From assembly GCA_016584305.1 (NCBI GenBank), contig JACEEZ010007263.1:53501-117500 (forward strand): 64,000 bases of DNA, written 5' to 3'. Origin of the DNA: Chionoecetes opilio. Taxonomy: Eukaryota; Arthropoda; Malacostraca; Decapoda; Majidae. The stretch's first letter is position 1. Each line of letters starts with the position of its first letter. The notes under the pieces were generated by a model, which ran no database searches, was not told where the DNA came from, and saw only the letters and a list, made by a program, of their open reading frames with translations. Below are positions 1-14,343 of the stretch, in pieces. The position numbers were made by a program, and so were the translations under genes.

Positions 1-788
1 GTGGCGGCTCGTGATAAAATAAAAGGGGGAACTGCAAGCTTTACACAATAGTAGGATACACAAATTTAACCTATCTCAGGTATGAGTTGTAGTTGATATT
101 CACGGATTTCAGGGCATGGTAGTAGTGGTGGTGGTAGAAGGGATGGTGAGGGTGGTAGTGTTGGTAGTAGAGGGGATGGCTGAGGTGGTGATAGTAGAAT
201 GACGTACTACAGTATTACTTGAAAATAAAAGTCGGTACCGCTTGATTTCAGTCTTTTCATTTAATGTCAGCGGGGATAAGTTGATGTTTTGCAAATACTT
301 CACTGGATTTTCCATCGTCATAGGGTAATTAAAGAAAGGGCGATTTAACCACACCGTCTTTTTTTTTCTTTCTTTTTTTCTTCAACAAAAAGGGGGATGC
401 ACGAACGCAATCCTCCGCTAACAAAAATTTCGCACTCGAGTTAACCACATTTGGGTTAATCGCAAAGGTCACCACCACCGGAGTGCAATGGTGGGCCTCT
501 CCCTGAGAAAACTGCTCACAGCCTCAAATCTTTATCTGATGTCCAAATAAGGTATTACATATTCATGAGACAAATAATGATACGCACTTGCTTAAGTTGC
601 ACTTTAAGTAAGCACTTTGCTGTTAAGCAAACACACACACAGATAAGTACCATAGCTAACATTTAAACCTATTAGAGCATTTAATTGATGATAGCCTTAA
701 AGTTGCAGAAATAAAGGCCAGTGTAGAACAAATCCTTGCTAATTACTTTATTATACTGTGTAATGTTAGTCGAGGGCGAGAAACTATA
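1..788. other. Non-genic flank
   Basis: No supportable gene. Positions 115-200 hold a degenerate GGT/GTA trinucleotide run that gives a Thr-rich open frame on the minus strand. The rest is AT-rich unique-looking sequence with poly-T at 359-381. Confidence 0.5.
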
Positions 789-1873
<1,085 letters not shown>

Positions 1874-1877
<4 letters not shown>

Positions 1878-3199
1878 GAGGTGACAAAGAAGAACCACTA
1901 AATTACAGGCCAGTATCATTAACAAGTGTAGTGGCAAAAATGTGTGAAAAAATTGTGAAGGACAGATGGTTGAAATATTTGGAAGAGACAAACACACTTG
2001 CAGGTGGCCAGTTTGGATTTAGAGGAGCAATGCCATGTACAACAAATCTATTGAGCTTTTACTCGAGAGTGATCGATGTGACACAGGAAAGAGAAGGGTG
2101 GGTCGATTGCATTTACTTGGACCTAAAGAAGGCATTTGACAAGGTACCTCATAAGAGACTGCTCTGGAAACTAGAACATGTAGGAGGATTGAAGGGTGGT
2201 TTGCTGAAGTGGATGGAAGACTTTTTGAGCAACAGAGAGATGAGAACAGTCTTAAAAGATCAAAAGTCAAAATGGTGCAGTGTGATAAGTGGAGTTCCTC
2301 AAGGATCAGTATTGGCCCCAGTGATGTTCTTGGTCTATGTAAATGATATGACAGAAGGAGTGAACAGTTATATGAGTTTATTCGCTGATGATGCTAAATT
2401 ACTAAGAAAAGTAGAAAGTAAAGAGGACTGTGAGGATTTACAAAAGGATCTAGATAAGATTTTCAGATGGAGTCAAATATGGGAAATGGAGTTTAATGCC
2501 AAAAAGTGTAAAGTGATGGAAATGGGCAGTAGCAAAAAGAGACAGAGAGGAAAGTATTCGATGGGAAACGAATGGATAATCAAAACAAAGGTCGAAAAAG
2601 ATCTGGGAGTATGGATTAAGGACAATTTGTCACCAGAGAAGCATATAAACAAGATCACAGGAGATACATACCAGTTGCTGAGGAATATAAGAATGGCATT
2701 CAAATATCTGGATAAAGAGATGATCAAGAAATTGATAACATCTCTGATTCGACCAAGGTTGGAATATGCGGCAGTGATTTGGTCACCACATAAAAAGAAG
2801 AATATAAGGAAGATTGAGAGAATACAAAGAGCAGCCACAAAAATGGTTCCAAGCCTGAGAAATTTAACATATGAAAAAAGACTTTCAAGACTAAAACTCC
2901 CAACACTTGAGAAAAGAAGAGAAAGGGGAGATTTTATAGCAGTGTATAGAGCATCAATGGGTCTGGAAAAAATTGATAGAAATGATCTGTTTGTGTGGGA
3001 CGACAGAAGTACAAGAGGTCATGAGAAGAAATTGAAAAGGACAACATGCAAGAGGGATATAAAAAAATACAGCTTCCCGTATAGAAGCATAGAAGCCTGG
3101 AACAACCTTGATGCAAAAGTGATTAATGCAAGAAGTATTCAGGACTTCAAAGGCAAACTGGATAATAGTAGATTTGGAGACGGGACAGTACGAGCATAG
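1874..3199 (+). CDS. Reverse transcriptase ORF of the CR1/L2-like element (N-terminus missing)
   Basis: About 440 codons without a stop or frameshift encode most of a non-LTR reverse transcriptase. In order: NYRPVSLTSV fingers motif near 1900; YLDLKKAFDKVPH (motif A) near 2115-2155; SGVPQGSVLAPVMFLVYVNDM (motif B region) near 2285-2350; FADDAK catalytic box near 2380; and the KCKVMEMG and EKDLGVWI thumb motifs. The C-terminal region is rich in Arg/Lys and ends EAWNNLDAKVI...FKGKLD, as in CR1/Jockey-group proteins. The endonuclease and start codon are absent, and the open frame upstream of 1874 is translated microsatellite. The uninterrupted frame points to a fairly recent insertion. It is not expected to be autonomous. 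Confidence 0.85.
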
Positions 3200-3252
3200 C
3201 TCTTTTCCTGTATGTTACAACTAGGTAAACAACTAGGTAAATACACACACAA
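1874..3252 (+). mobile_element. 5'-truncated CR1/L2-like non-LTR retrotransposon with 3' tail
   Basis: The element begins abruptly at the end of the CA microsatellite, inside the reverse-transcriptase domain. It runs through the RT stop at 3199 into a short 3' tail (about 3178-3252) ending in repeats of ACTAGGTAAA and then a few CA dinucleotides. There is no poly-A, so the tail resembles the short tandem tails of the CR1/L2 group. The same tail, slightly diverged, ends a tRNA-derived SINE at 37262-37555. CA repeats on both sides suggest insertion into, or seeding of, a CA tract. Clade assignment is by motif recognition only. Confidence 0.8.
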
Positions 3253-3964
3253 ACTAAACTTTCCATCCGGCTCTAGAACTCTGAAAATATTTTTTATAAT
3301 CTCATCACGTAATTCATTATTATTATCATTATTATTACTATTGTTATTATTGTTATTATTTGTATTATTTTTACGCACCCATTTCTTTATTCACCCGTGT
3401 TTTCAATGTTGGCAATACCTTATGTTACAATTACCTCACTGATACTAATATTCCCATTCCTAGTATAACTTCTACACTTTCCTTTGCATTAAACACGTGA
3501 TTTTGATTACAAACTAATATCTAAACATTATACAATTTTATTTCGAATCCGCCTCAGCTCAAGATCTAGCTCAATATCTGTTTACAATCTCACGTAATCT
3601 TATTTTCCTGACCTCAATGACCTTGTTCAGCGTTTAGGGTCACGTGACGTCAAGGGGCGCAAACGGTGGAGACTTATTATTGCTTTCTCTTGTGACTCCA
3701 TAATTTGTCTTGCCTTCCTCTATCATAGTGTTTCTTAACCTTTCTAACAGCACGCCCCCTTTAGTAGTGGGTCCTTGCCTCCATGCCCCCCCTTTCACTT
3801 CTTCGACCAAAATAATCCTGCATCAGAAAAAACCCCCTGAAAAAAGGGTGTTTTTAGCACTTATTGTGTACATAATTATTCATTAACACCTTGCATATAC
3901 GCAGCAGATTTTGTTACATCACGTCTAGATAATAATAATAATAATAATAATAAACATTTAAGCA
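3253..3964. other. Intergenic, with ATT repeats and possible hAT-MITE end
   Basis: An ATT/GTT-rich microsatellite lies at about 3308-3372 and (AAT)n at 3928-3952. At 3727 a GTGTTTCTTAACC stretch followed by C-rich text resembles the ends of hAT-type MITEs, and similar text lies at about 17705, but no second end was found. At about 3642-3655 an E-box (CACGTG) overlaps a CRE-like TGACGTCA. No gene is seen. Confidence 0.35.
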
Positions 3965-6429
3965 ATTAGCACCCTACCCGTATTCCTGACCGCCTTGGAG
4001 ACACGCCCAACATTCTTGATCTTTTCCTAACTACTAACCCTTCTGCTTACTCTGTGAAACTATTCTCTCCGTTGGGTTCCTCCGATCACAATCTTATTTC
4101 TGTAACCTGTCCTATCGCTCCGGTACCGTCTCGGGACCCACCTAAGCGGAGGTGCTTCTGGCACTTCAACTCAGCTAAGTGGGAAGACCTAAGGCAGTAC
4201 TACTCTGATTTTCCATGGAATGATTACTGCTTCCATGTCAAAGACCCATCTCTTTGTGCAGAGCGCATAACTGAGGTCATAGTCTCTGGCATGGAGGCGT
4301 ACATTCCACATACTTTCTCTAATCCTAAAGCCCGTCAACCTTGGTTTAACTGCTTGTTCTCATGCTGTCCAAGATAGAGAGGTGGCTCACAAACGGTACC
4401 GTAAGCATCCATCTCCTGAAACTCATGCCCTTTATATTTCTGCCCGCAATCATGCCAAATCTTTACTTCAACTTACCAAAAACTCTTTCATTCATAGAAA
4501 TGTCAAAATCTTCTGAATCAAATTCTCTCGTGACTTCTGGCATCTAGCTAATAACATCTCTAACAATTTTTCTTCTTCATCTTTCCCTCCTATTGCTTCA
4601 CCCAGATGGCTCCACAGCTGTCTCATCTACTTCTAAAGCTGAACTCTTCGCTCAAACCTTGCTAAAAAATTCCACTCTGGCTGAGAAGGGCTTGTTCCTC
4701 CTTCTCCTCCACCCTCTGACTATATTATGCCTGTCATTAAGATCCTTCGGAATGATGTTTTCTTGCCCTTTCTGGCCTAGATCCCGGAAGGCTTACGGTC
4801 CTGACGGAGTCCTCCTATTGTTCTCAAAAACTGTGCTTCTGTGCTTGCACCTTGCCTGGTCAAACTTTTCCGTCTTTGTCTATCTACTTCCACTTTCCTT
4901 CTTGCTGGAAGTTTGCTCACATCCAAACCTGTTCCTAAGAAGGGTGACCGTTCTAATCCTTCAAACTACCGTCCTATAGCTTTGACTTCCTGCCTTTCTA
5001 AAGTTTTTGAAGCTATACTTAATAAGAAGATTCTTAAGCATCTATCTGCTCATAATCTTCTATCTGATCGTCAGTACGGTTTCCGTAAAGGGCGATCTAC
5101 TGGCGATCTTCTAGCTTTCCTAACTGAATCTTGGTCATCCTCCTTTAGGGGTTTCGGTGAAACTTTTGCTGTTGCCCTTGATATATCAAAAGCTTTGATA
5201 GAGTCTGGCACGAATCTTTAATTTCCAAACTACCCTCATTCGGTTTTCTATCCTTCTCTCTGTACCTTCATCTTAAGTTGTCCTTTCAAAACGTTCTATT
5301 GCAGCTACTGTAGACGGACATTGTTCTTCTCCTAAATCTATCAATAGTGGTGTTCCCTAGGGTTCTGTCTATCACCACACTCTCTTTCTATTATTCATTA
5401 ATGATCTTCTAAGTCTAACTCAAAGCCCTATCCACTCCTACGCTGATGATTCTACCCTGCATTTTTCAACGTCGTTTATTAGACGTCCAACTCAACAGGA
5501 ACTAAGTGATTAACGGAGAGATGCCACCGAGCGCCTAACTTCTGATCTTTCTATAATTTTTGATTGGGGCAAAGCAAACCTTGTTTTGTTCAATGCCTCA
5601 AAAACCCAATTTCTTCACCTATCTACTCGACAAAACCTTCCAGATAACTATCCCCTCTTCTTCAATGACACTCCTGTCTCCTTCTTCTACAATGAAGATT
5701 CTAGGACTATCCTTTACTAAAAATCTAAACTGGAAATCTCACATCTCATCTCTTGCTAAAACAGCTTCTAAGAAGTTAGGTGTCCTGTGGCGTCTGCGTC
5801 CTTTTTTTTCTCCCTCCCAATTGCTTTCTCTCTACAGGGGCCTTATCCGCCCATGTATGGAGTATGTCTCACATGTTTGGGGAGGATCCACTCATACAGC
5901 ACTCCTAAACAGGGTTGAGTCAAAAGCTTTTCGTCTCATCAACTCCTCTCCTCTGACTGACTGTCTTCAATCTTTAAATCACCGCCGCAATGTTGCTTCT
6001 CTTGCTCTCTTCTACCGTTATTTTCATGCTCACTGCTCTTCTGAACTTGCTAACTGCATGCCTCCCCCCCTCCCGCGGGCTCGCTGCACAAGACTTTCTA
6101 CTCATTCTCATCTCTATTCTGTCCATCTTCCTAATGCAAGAGTTAATCAGTATCTTTACTCTTTCATCCCTTTCACTGGTAAACTCTGGAACTCTCTTCC
6201 TGTTTCTATTTTTCCACTTTCCTATGACTTACATCTTTTCAAAAGAAGAGTAACAAGACACCTCCCGAACTAAATTGGCTCACCCCTCTGTTTTTATTAT
6301 TATTCTCTTACCTGTCTTTCTTTATAGGGCTGGCAACTAAGCGGGCTTTGTGTTACCCATTTTTGTTTATTTTGGCTGGCCTTGGCCTTCGTTCTCTTGT
6401 GATTAAAAAAAAATAATAATAAAAAAACG
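3965..6429 (+). mobile_element. Jockey-like non-LTR retrotransposon, degraded
   Basis: A long 5'-truncated copy. It retains the end of the apurinic-endonuclease domain, most of the reverse transcriptase, and a 3'UTR that closes in an A/TAA-rich tail at about 6407-6428. Shorter 3'-end copies of the same family occur at 24265-24400 (+), 29218-29340 (-), 31537-31605 (-), 34690-34800 (-) and 53490-53640 (+). All carry recognisable versions of CTCCCGAACTAAATTGG and GGACTGGCAACT. This is therefore an abundant family here. The clade name is a best guess from protein motifs. Confidence 0.8.
3975..6273 (+). pseudogene. Jockey-like endonuclease/reverse transcriptase, frameshifted
   Basis: The endonuclease C-terminus is read at 3975-4360 ([14 protein letters not shown], then [10 protein letters not shown] with the SDH active-site motif). 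After several frame changes the RT begins near 4925 (VPKKGDRSNPSNYRPIALTS; QYGFRKGRSTGDLL near 5075; VALDISKA near 5175, with the usual FD destroyed). It continues with an SGVPxGSV-like stretch near 5345, SYADDSTLHFS near 5437 (catalytic YADD intact), and a long clean frame at 5560-6273 with ILGLSFTKNLNWKSHI and ending FKRRVTRHLPN. Stops and indels between these blocks show a dead copy. The last 237 codons stay open by chance or relative youth. Confidence 0.85.
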
Positions 6430-6984
6430 GTAAGTATCCTGACAATCTTACATACCTTGTATTATATGTTGGCAGGGGTCTCTATAGCCTCACGTTCGTC
6501 TTAAATTACACGAATGAATAAAACCATTAACAAGTTCAAGCAGGAGTATCTTTTAGAATCACTTAATTTACGTGGCCAGCAGCTAGAGTCTAATTTTAGT
6601 GCAACACTTCTTGTGAATGCGCCAATGAAAAACATGGACAATGAAGCACAAGACCTTGCAAGTTACTAACAATGGTGATGGTAAAAAACAGTTGCGCAGC
6701 GATTTCCATAATACTAACCTGAACATAATAAAATAATTAACCACAATCAAAATACCAACATAATAATAAATCTCCAATATAACATTCATTGGTTGCCTTG
6801 TGTAAAACAACATATAGCGATTATGGTTTCCATACAGTATATTGTAATCTTCTTGCAAGTAATTAATAAGAGATAGCTTGTAAAGGCACACAACTAAAAA
6901 TAATGAGTAGAAACCAAAATTAATGCTAATAAAATGTTAATACTAAATACTATGCAATTGGTCTCTATGCAGTGTCCTATGCAG
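6430..6984. other. AT-rich intergenic, nothing recognised
   Basis: Short open frames on the minus strand have no recognisable motif. I see no repeat structure. Confidence 0.4.
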
Positions 6985-7191
6985 TGTGGGTGGTGGATAG
7001 TAGTAGTAGAGTAGTGAGTAGTGTAGTATAGTGGTAGTAGTATTATAATAGTAGAGTTTAGTAGAGTAGAGTAGTAGAGTGTAGTAGTAGTAGTAGTAGT
7101 AGGTAGTAGTAGTAGTAGTAAGTATAGTAGATAGTATAGTAAGTATATAGTAGAGTGTATAGAGTAGTATAGTAGAGTGAGTGAGTAGTAG

Positions 7192-7243
<52 letters not shown>

Positions 7244-7261
7244 AGTAGTAGTAGTAGAGTT

Positions 7262-7328
<67 letters not shown>

Positions 7329-7453
7329 AGTAGTAGTAGTAGAGTAGTAGTAGTAGTAGAGTAGTAGTATAGTAGTAGTAGTAGTAGTAGTAGAGTAGAG
7401 TAGTATAGAGTAGTAGTAGTAGAGTAGTAGTAGTAGGTAGTAGTAGTAGTAGT

Positions 7454-7484
<31 letters not shown>

Positions 7485-7548
7485 AGTAGTAGTAGTAGAG
7501 TATAGTAGTAGTAGAGTAGTAGTAGTAGTAGTAGCAGCAGCAATGATG
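6985..7548. repeat. (TAG/GTA)n microsatellite, about 560 bp
   Basis: A trinucleotide array with scattered GAG and TAG phase slips, closing in AGC units near 7535. On the minus strand it reads as Thr/Tyr/Leu runs without a stop, which should not be called a gene. Confidence 0.95.
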
Positions 7549-8220
7549 TTTAGTGGTAGCAAATAAGTAATGGAAAAAGTTAGATACATTTAGGTTAGGA
7601 TTATGTTATCGTTACTTCTGATACTGTCTTTCATCATTAGTAACTTTGCCTACATCCCTCCCTTGAGTGTACGGTCACATCCTCTCGATAACAAGGCAAG
7701 GAACATATTGCTGTATTGTTATTTAGTTGTTTTATTGTTATTATTGAGTTGCTGTACCGGTGTCGTGTGGGCAAGTGTCTGTTTACGAGGGAACGTCTGT
7801 TTACTAACAAAGGCGGAAGAAAACGGGGATATTTACTTGTTGATCAACAAAGCGGGACCGCTTGTCACAGTGTACCGTGTGTACATCTCGTCGCTTGTGA
7901 CGAACTGTCCGCTAAAGTAGGAGAGGGTATACTGTTTTTATTCTTTCATAGGAAAAACATTCATGAATCGAATAATGCGCTCTGCTTTTGTATTACTGAT
8001 GTGAAGGACCATTAAATAGCCTTTATGCAGTGACTCATGAGTACATTTACGGCATACAGCATCTTGCTAAGAAAACACTATTTTGATGTGTACCAGATGC
8101 ATATGATGCCTGTTTGGGGCAGATTGCATTCTTGAAACGGGTGTTTAGGGCCCTATCTCCTGCTCACAAGATATTTATGTATGTAATTGAATGCCTCATA
8201 TATCATATATGCTCAAAACC
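7549..8220. other. Intergenic, nothing recognised
   Basis: Two overlapping short plus-strand frames (7603-7920 and 7716-8015) lack motifs, splice context or codon bias. I see no repeat family. Confidence 0.4.
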
Positions 8221-8708
8221 CTACCGTAGATAACAATAGTCGCCAGAAGCAATAATGTCGCCAGCCGCCATATATTACGAATTACAGCATCCTACTGATG
8301 TGTATGTGCCACTGAAGATGATACACAGTAGTTTATATCATGACTGTATATATAATCTACCCTGTTTCAGCGTTGTTTTATGCTTTGTATCTGCGAGTAT
8401 ATATACGGTTTCAAATTTCGCTACTCGTTTTTTTTTCGGGCGACGACGACGGCGGGAGGACACTCAGAACATAAACACTAGCTGGCGACCTTAGTTTGGT
8501 CGCCACTCTGGTGATATTATTTTAATTTGTTCATTTATAGCCATAATATGACACAGATGAAGATACAAAATAACACAGACTCTCCAGATAGCCCCTTCTA
8601 ACTTTCCTGAAATCATGGATGTAGAAATGCAAGTATTAACGCCACCACACGTCTGTAGCTACATCGAAAAAAACGTTGTCTTGGCGACTTTAGTGTTATC
8701 TACGGTAC
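8221..8708. mobile_element. MITE with about 25-bp terminal inverted repeats (family also at 40185)
   Basis: The left end (8222: TACCGTAGATAACA, then TAGTCGCCA) is repeated inverted at the right end (8684-8708). Subterminal sequence at about 8247-8310 (AATGTCGCCAGCCGCCATAT, then the GTATGTGCCACTGAAGA region) matches both arms of the shorter element at 40185-40410. It has no coding capacity. No target-site duplication could be settled. Confidence 0.65.
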
Positions 8709-8710
8709 CT

Positions 8711-8972
8711 ATAACTGTCGCCGATAGGAATTCTCGCCGACGTCGGCGAGTGCTCCATTTTTCACGTCGGCGAGTGTTCCTATTTCTGGGTTATTTCTAG
8801 TTCTTGATCTTGAGTTAGGTTATGTGGTTAGGTTATGTGGCCAGTTGACCTATGTCCAGTTAGGTTACTGAACGAGCGAGGGCTTTACCAGTGAAAGTCG
8901 CCAAAATTTCCACGTCGGCGAGAGCTCTCGGTTGGCGATTCGACGAGCGTTCCTATATCGGCGACAGTTCCA
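8711..8972. mobile_element. Short palindromic MITE with GTCGGCGAG internal repeats
   Basis: AACTGTCGCCGATAGGAA at 8713-8730 is matched in inverted form at 8951-8970 with one insertion. Inside, the word ACGTCGGCGAG recurs at about 8740, 8765 and 8911. It abuts the preceding MITE and shares the GTCGCC theme with it, so it may be a diverged relative or a second insertion. Confidence 0.5.
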
Positions 8973-9893
8973 TAAACCCTCTAAACTGCCACATAGGTTA
9001 ATTTTTTGTGTAACGACATCCCGCTCGGTTGAAGACGAAACGATGTATTTAATGCTATGGCTACATATTGCATTAATCTGATAACCATTTCGCGTCAAAA
9101 ATCTATTTTTTGTTTTTTTGTTTTATGACGGGGGTTTATCTCCCTTAAGAAGCCATTTCAAGGGAAAAATACCAGAGTAACTAGAAAATTATCAAAACTA
9201 ATTTGAAGTGATAATTTCTATTTTGAAATATTGTCTCAGATTGGAGAAAATGTAAATTTTTTGTTAGCAATGACGGTGCTGGCTGACGGAAATCTATCTT
9301 CCAAGGCTCAATATACGAGGTGGCCCTGAAGTTCCGATCCCACTAAGAAAAAAAAAAACATGCAATATTCTCAAGATATGTCATATGCATCAAAAATAAA
9401 TAGAAATCAGTCAGAAAACATGGTCTCGTCTTAAAATGAGCGGGACGTCACATAATAATCAGTCATATAAGTTAAAGGCACTTCCAAATTAAAACTAATA
9501 CCACGCATATTCTTGAAATCAACACTTGGAGGTTAGTCATTCCCTCGCCCACAGAAAATGCTAAGCTTTCAAATATATATTTATACATGCATGCCCCGTT
9601 AATGCCATTAACAATAGCTCACATTACACTATGATAAGAGTAACGTTTGATTATCTTGAGAAAACCTCTTACCGTAAAAATACCAAAAAAGTGCCAGGAA
9701 ACTATTAATTTGTAATTATATCCCCTTCTTCTCCTCCCAAAGGCAATGAGCAAGTCTCCAATTTTCTATAGCAAGATCTTCCCATAGTACATGTCTTTCC
9801 CCTTCTTCCCCTTCCAAGGGCACTTTTTGGGAATTACCGGTCTTAATAACCATATAAATTTTCTTCCTAAAATTGAGCTTAGGGTTTACAGTA
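8973..9893. other. Intergenic, nothing recognised
   Basis: AT-rich sequence without recognisable coding or repeat features. The short minus frames at 8865-9098 and 9716-9907 lack any motif. Confidence 0.4.
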
Positions 9894-11013
<1,120 letters not shown>

Positions 11014-11049
11014 TTAAATTCCTAGATTTTTGCATAATTATCTAAAAAG

Positions 11050-12667
11050 CAGAGGTGGGCATTTCCGCAATTTAGTCTGACAATTCCGCAACTTGCGGAA
11101 TGGTAATTCGGTTGCGGAATTGGCACAATTACGGATGCCTGAAAAAAATGCGAAATTGCGCATGCGGACCGCCAAATTTGAAACACATCGCGAACTTTGC
11201 GGAATGGGTAATTCGGTTGCGGAATTGCGCATTACATGCCTGAAAAAAATTCAGAATGCGGGTTGCGGACCGCCAAAATTTTGAAAGCAATCGCAATAAT
11301 TGTGAGGTCACCACCTTCAAAGTGGCAAGTGCCCGCGTGAACAAGTTCCCACCAAATATGTGGAAACGACACTGCCAACTGCCAACTTGCCAAGTGTTGA
11401 ACAGTCACTCAGTCAGTGCTTGCTGGAAACTGGGTTGACAGCGTGTACGCTGGCCGTGTTGTGATTAGTTGCAAACTCACATCAGGGGCGTATTTAGGAT
11501 CTTGAAACATTTGGGGCTGTAGTCCCAGCCAAGGGATATCTTCACATTTTTACAGGATAATTTATTATGAGTATAATGATATAATGTGAGACAACTGCGT
11601 CTACAATGGCTCCGGCAATTTGGCTTAGGATAACTTTCGAATCATGAAATTAATAAATTAAGACAATCTCAGTTGGGGTTCAACTTCGTTATATTTGTAT
11701 TTTCATCGTAGGAGTAAAACCCTAAGAAAAAGAGAGCTTTACGTGATGAAGCAGTCCTATAGATTGTATATTCCCAATGCTTTGTTCAATACTGAAATTG
11801 ACCAACTCGGTTGGCAATTACGTCTTTTTTTTTACATCACAAAGGGGTGGCCAAGGAACACAAAATATACTTCGAAAAAAATGCACTTCTGTTAACTCGT
11901 GTCTTCTTGTCCATCTGATGATTCTCTTCTCACCTCTCCAAAAAAGTCTTTTGGTATCTGTCCTCTGTCATTGCACTCCTCAATCTCTGTTCTCTCCTCC
12001 TGTTCTCTTCCTCCTCTCTCAGTCCTGCTCATAAAAAGGATGCCATCAGCATACGCTAAGTAACATATAACCAAATATCTTGTTTTTTACTAAAATTTGA
12101 TGTTGGCCCCAATCAGAGCTTATCTTATTTTTGACGAGAAAATAAATAATAAATAAAAAAAAATAAAAAAAAAGGTATTTGAGATCCGGGACTATTCATA
12201 AGACTTCGGGGCTACTACAGCCCCCAATGCCAGGCCCTAACTACGCCCCTGCAGTCCACATGCTGAACCAGAAGAAGTGGGAGGAGGAGGAGGAGGAGGA
12301 GGAAGAGGAAGATTAGTAGATTACTTAGATGAGTGATACTAGCCAGTAGACTGTGACGTGTAAAAGTAAAGAAAAAACACTAAAAAGAGACAAAGACTTA
12401 ATTGTGAAGGACAAGTAAAAAGTATAGACAGAAACAGAATAGGAATACAGAATATTAAACACCAATAAAGAGTCTAGAGACATTTTGTTTAATTGTAGGT
12501 GTTTTGTTTAATTGTAGGTGTCAAAATTAGTTTGCGAATTGCGAATTGCGATTGCGGAAAAGGCCTATCTGAAAAAAAATGGCGGAATTGCGATTGCGGA
12601 CTGGTGCAGTCGGAATTGCGGAATTGCGATTGCGGAATTGGAAAAAAAATTGCGATGCCCACCTCTG
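11050..12667. mobile_element. Non-autonomous hAT element (1618 bp) with 8-bp target duplication
   Basis: The ends are CAGAGGTGGGCAT (11050) and its inverse ATGCCCACCTCTG (to 12667), a classic hAT terminal inverted repeat. CTAAAAAG occurs exactly at 11042-11049 and 12668-12675, giving the 8-bp duplication hAT elements leave. The subterminal regions are filled with TGCGGAATTGCG words in both orientations (11075-11240 and 12533-12655), the usual place for transposase-binding repeats. There is no transposase. A second element is nested at 11483-12251. Confidence 0.9.
11483..12251. mobile_element. Nested hAT-like MITE with CAGGGGCGTA ends
   Basis: CAGGGGCGTATTTAGG at 11483 is matched by inverted CCTAACTACGCCCCTG ending at 12251. 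The next inner block (GGGGCTGTAGT, about 11512) is also mirrored (about 12211-12226). It sits wholly inside the 11050-12667 element, so it jumped later. The flanks (ACTCACAT and a similar GTCCACAT a few bases off) do not give a clean target duplication. The ORFs within are short and unrecognised. Confidence 0.7.
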
Positions 12668-12675
12668 CTAAAAAG

Positions 12676-13029
12676 AAATATGGTACAGAGTAGTAGTTCT
12701 CTTCTGCACATATATACATCATACAGTATATCCTTCCATCCATATACTAGACTTGTGTCCTTCAAACAAGGGGGTAGCCGAGACAAAGCATTGTATACAG
12801 GATTCAGGGAGTGAAACTTTCCCATCTCAGTCCTGTCTACGCCTTGTCTCGTTGTAGGAGGTCAATACAGAGGAGGGGGGGTTCAGCTTCTCGCTCCCTC
12901 ATTTGCAATGTAAAACCCCTACCAAATGCAGGTAATATAATAATAACAATGATAATAATAACAATAATATTTTTATTTTCAACATAAATTATTTATGAAC
13001 TTAACCTATAATATCAACCCCCAAGGACA
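12676..13029. other. Intergenic, nothing recognised
   Basis: A short (AAT)n run lies at about 12938-12970. I see nothing else. Confidence 0.4.
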
Positions 13030-13051
13030 ACTCCCTCTCTCTCTTCCTCTC

Positions 13052-13082
<31 letters not shown>

Positions 13083-13193
13083 CTCTCTCTCTCTCTTCCT
13101 CTCTTTCTTCTCTCTCTCTCCTTCATTTCCTCTCTCCTCTCTCTATCTCTCTCTCTCTCTCTCTCTCGCTCTTCTCCTCTCTCTCTCTCTCCT

Positions 13194-13246
<53 letters not shown>

Positions 13247-13280
13247 TCTCTCTCTCTTCTCTCTCCTCTCTCCTCTCATT
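13030..13280. repeat. (CT)n microsatellite
   Basis: Interrupted CT array with TCTTC and CCT variants. Its open frames are artefacts. Confidence 0.95.
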
Positions 13281-13305
13281 TTAACAGACTTATATTAATA
13301 ATATT

Positions 13306-13312
<7 letters not shown>

Positions 13313-13373
<61 letters not shown>

Positions 13374-13435
13374 GTGTGTGTGTATGTGTGTATGAGTGCA
13401 TGTGTGTGATGTTGTGTGTGTGTGTGTGTGTGTGT
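13313..13435. repeat. (TG)n microsatellite with TATG variants
   Basis: TG array with a short TATG interval near 13361-13372. It directly abuts the transposon-like end at 13439. Confidence 0.95.
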
Positions 13436-13550
13436 ATTAGTGATGGACCGAATGTCATTTTCCGTATTCGTGAATGCGAATGCGAATGCGAATGCGAATA
13501 TTTGGTTTTGATATTTGCGAATGCGAATGCGAATATTACATAACATTTCA
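13436..13550 (+). mobile_element. Solo end of a hAT-like transposon with GAATGC hexamers
   Basis: TAGTGATGGACCGAATG at about 13438 looks like a hAT terminus and is followed by two clusters of tandem GAATGC/GCGAAT hexamers, resembling subterminal transposase-binding repeats. I could not find the opposite end in this window, so this is a truncated copy. Confidence 0.45.
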
Positions 13551-13668
13551 TTTAATACGCAATTTTTTTATAACATACAGGTAACTGAAATATTATTAAC
13601 TAGCCAAAAAAGTCCGCCCGGAGGTCTGCTTTGCGGCTAGTTCCTTATGTTGTCTTGTCTTATGTCTT

Positions 13669-13985
13669 CGTGTTGGTGATAGAGAAGGGGGGGAAACGGG
13701 GGAGGGGGTTGTAGTAAAGAAGGGGGTGTAGGTAGGGCAACGGGGGGGGAGGAGGGTTGGGGATGGAGAAGGCGTTGTGGTGTTGGTGGGGATATGTGTG
13801 GTTACAAGGGGGTGGGTGGCATCTCCACGTGTTAATTAAAGCTCCCTTCACACATAGGGAGTAGGGGGGAGGAAGTAGGGGGAGGGTGGTGTCGCCATGA
13901 GGTGAGGGAGGAGGGGGTAGGTAGTCGAGGGTGGGTGGAGGTGAATGAGAAGGGGGGGAGAAGGCGGAAGAGGGTGCCAAAAGGG
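13669..13985. repeat. G-rich duplicated block A
   Basis: A strongly strand-biased tract with many runs of four to nine G. It opens GTGTTGGTGATAGAGAAGG and ends near GAAGGCGGAAG. It is repeated in the same order and orientation as block B at 14344-14745, at roughly 90% identity by eye. The G-run density is compatible with G-quadruplex formation on the plus strand. Confidence 0.8.
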
Positions 13986-14343
13986 GGTGAGGTAGGATTA
14001 AAGGCCCCCGTCACACATTCCATAATCGAACCACGATAGCGCCACCAATTTGATTATTGACGCTATCGTGAAATTTGACCACGATAAACGCAGACCACGA
14101 TAGGCTCACAACAATGTCACGCTGCCTGTACGTATGTGTCATGATGGTCGTAAGATGGTCACGATGGAGTCATGACAGCTGTAAGACTACATCACGAATG
14201 GAAAATCAACGGTCATTTTGTCGTCACGATAGAGCTACGATAACCACGACTGTGCCATGAAGGTGCCACGATAGCGTCAAGAGTGGGTGGATGTTGCCAT
14301 GGTAATGAAGAAGGAAGATAAAGATGGGAGAAACCCGGGTTGG

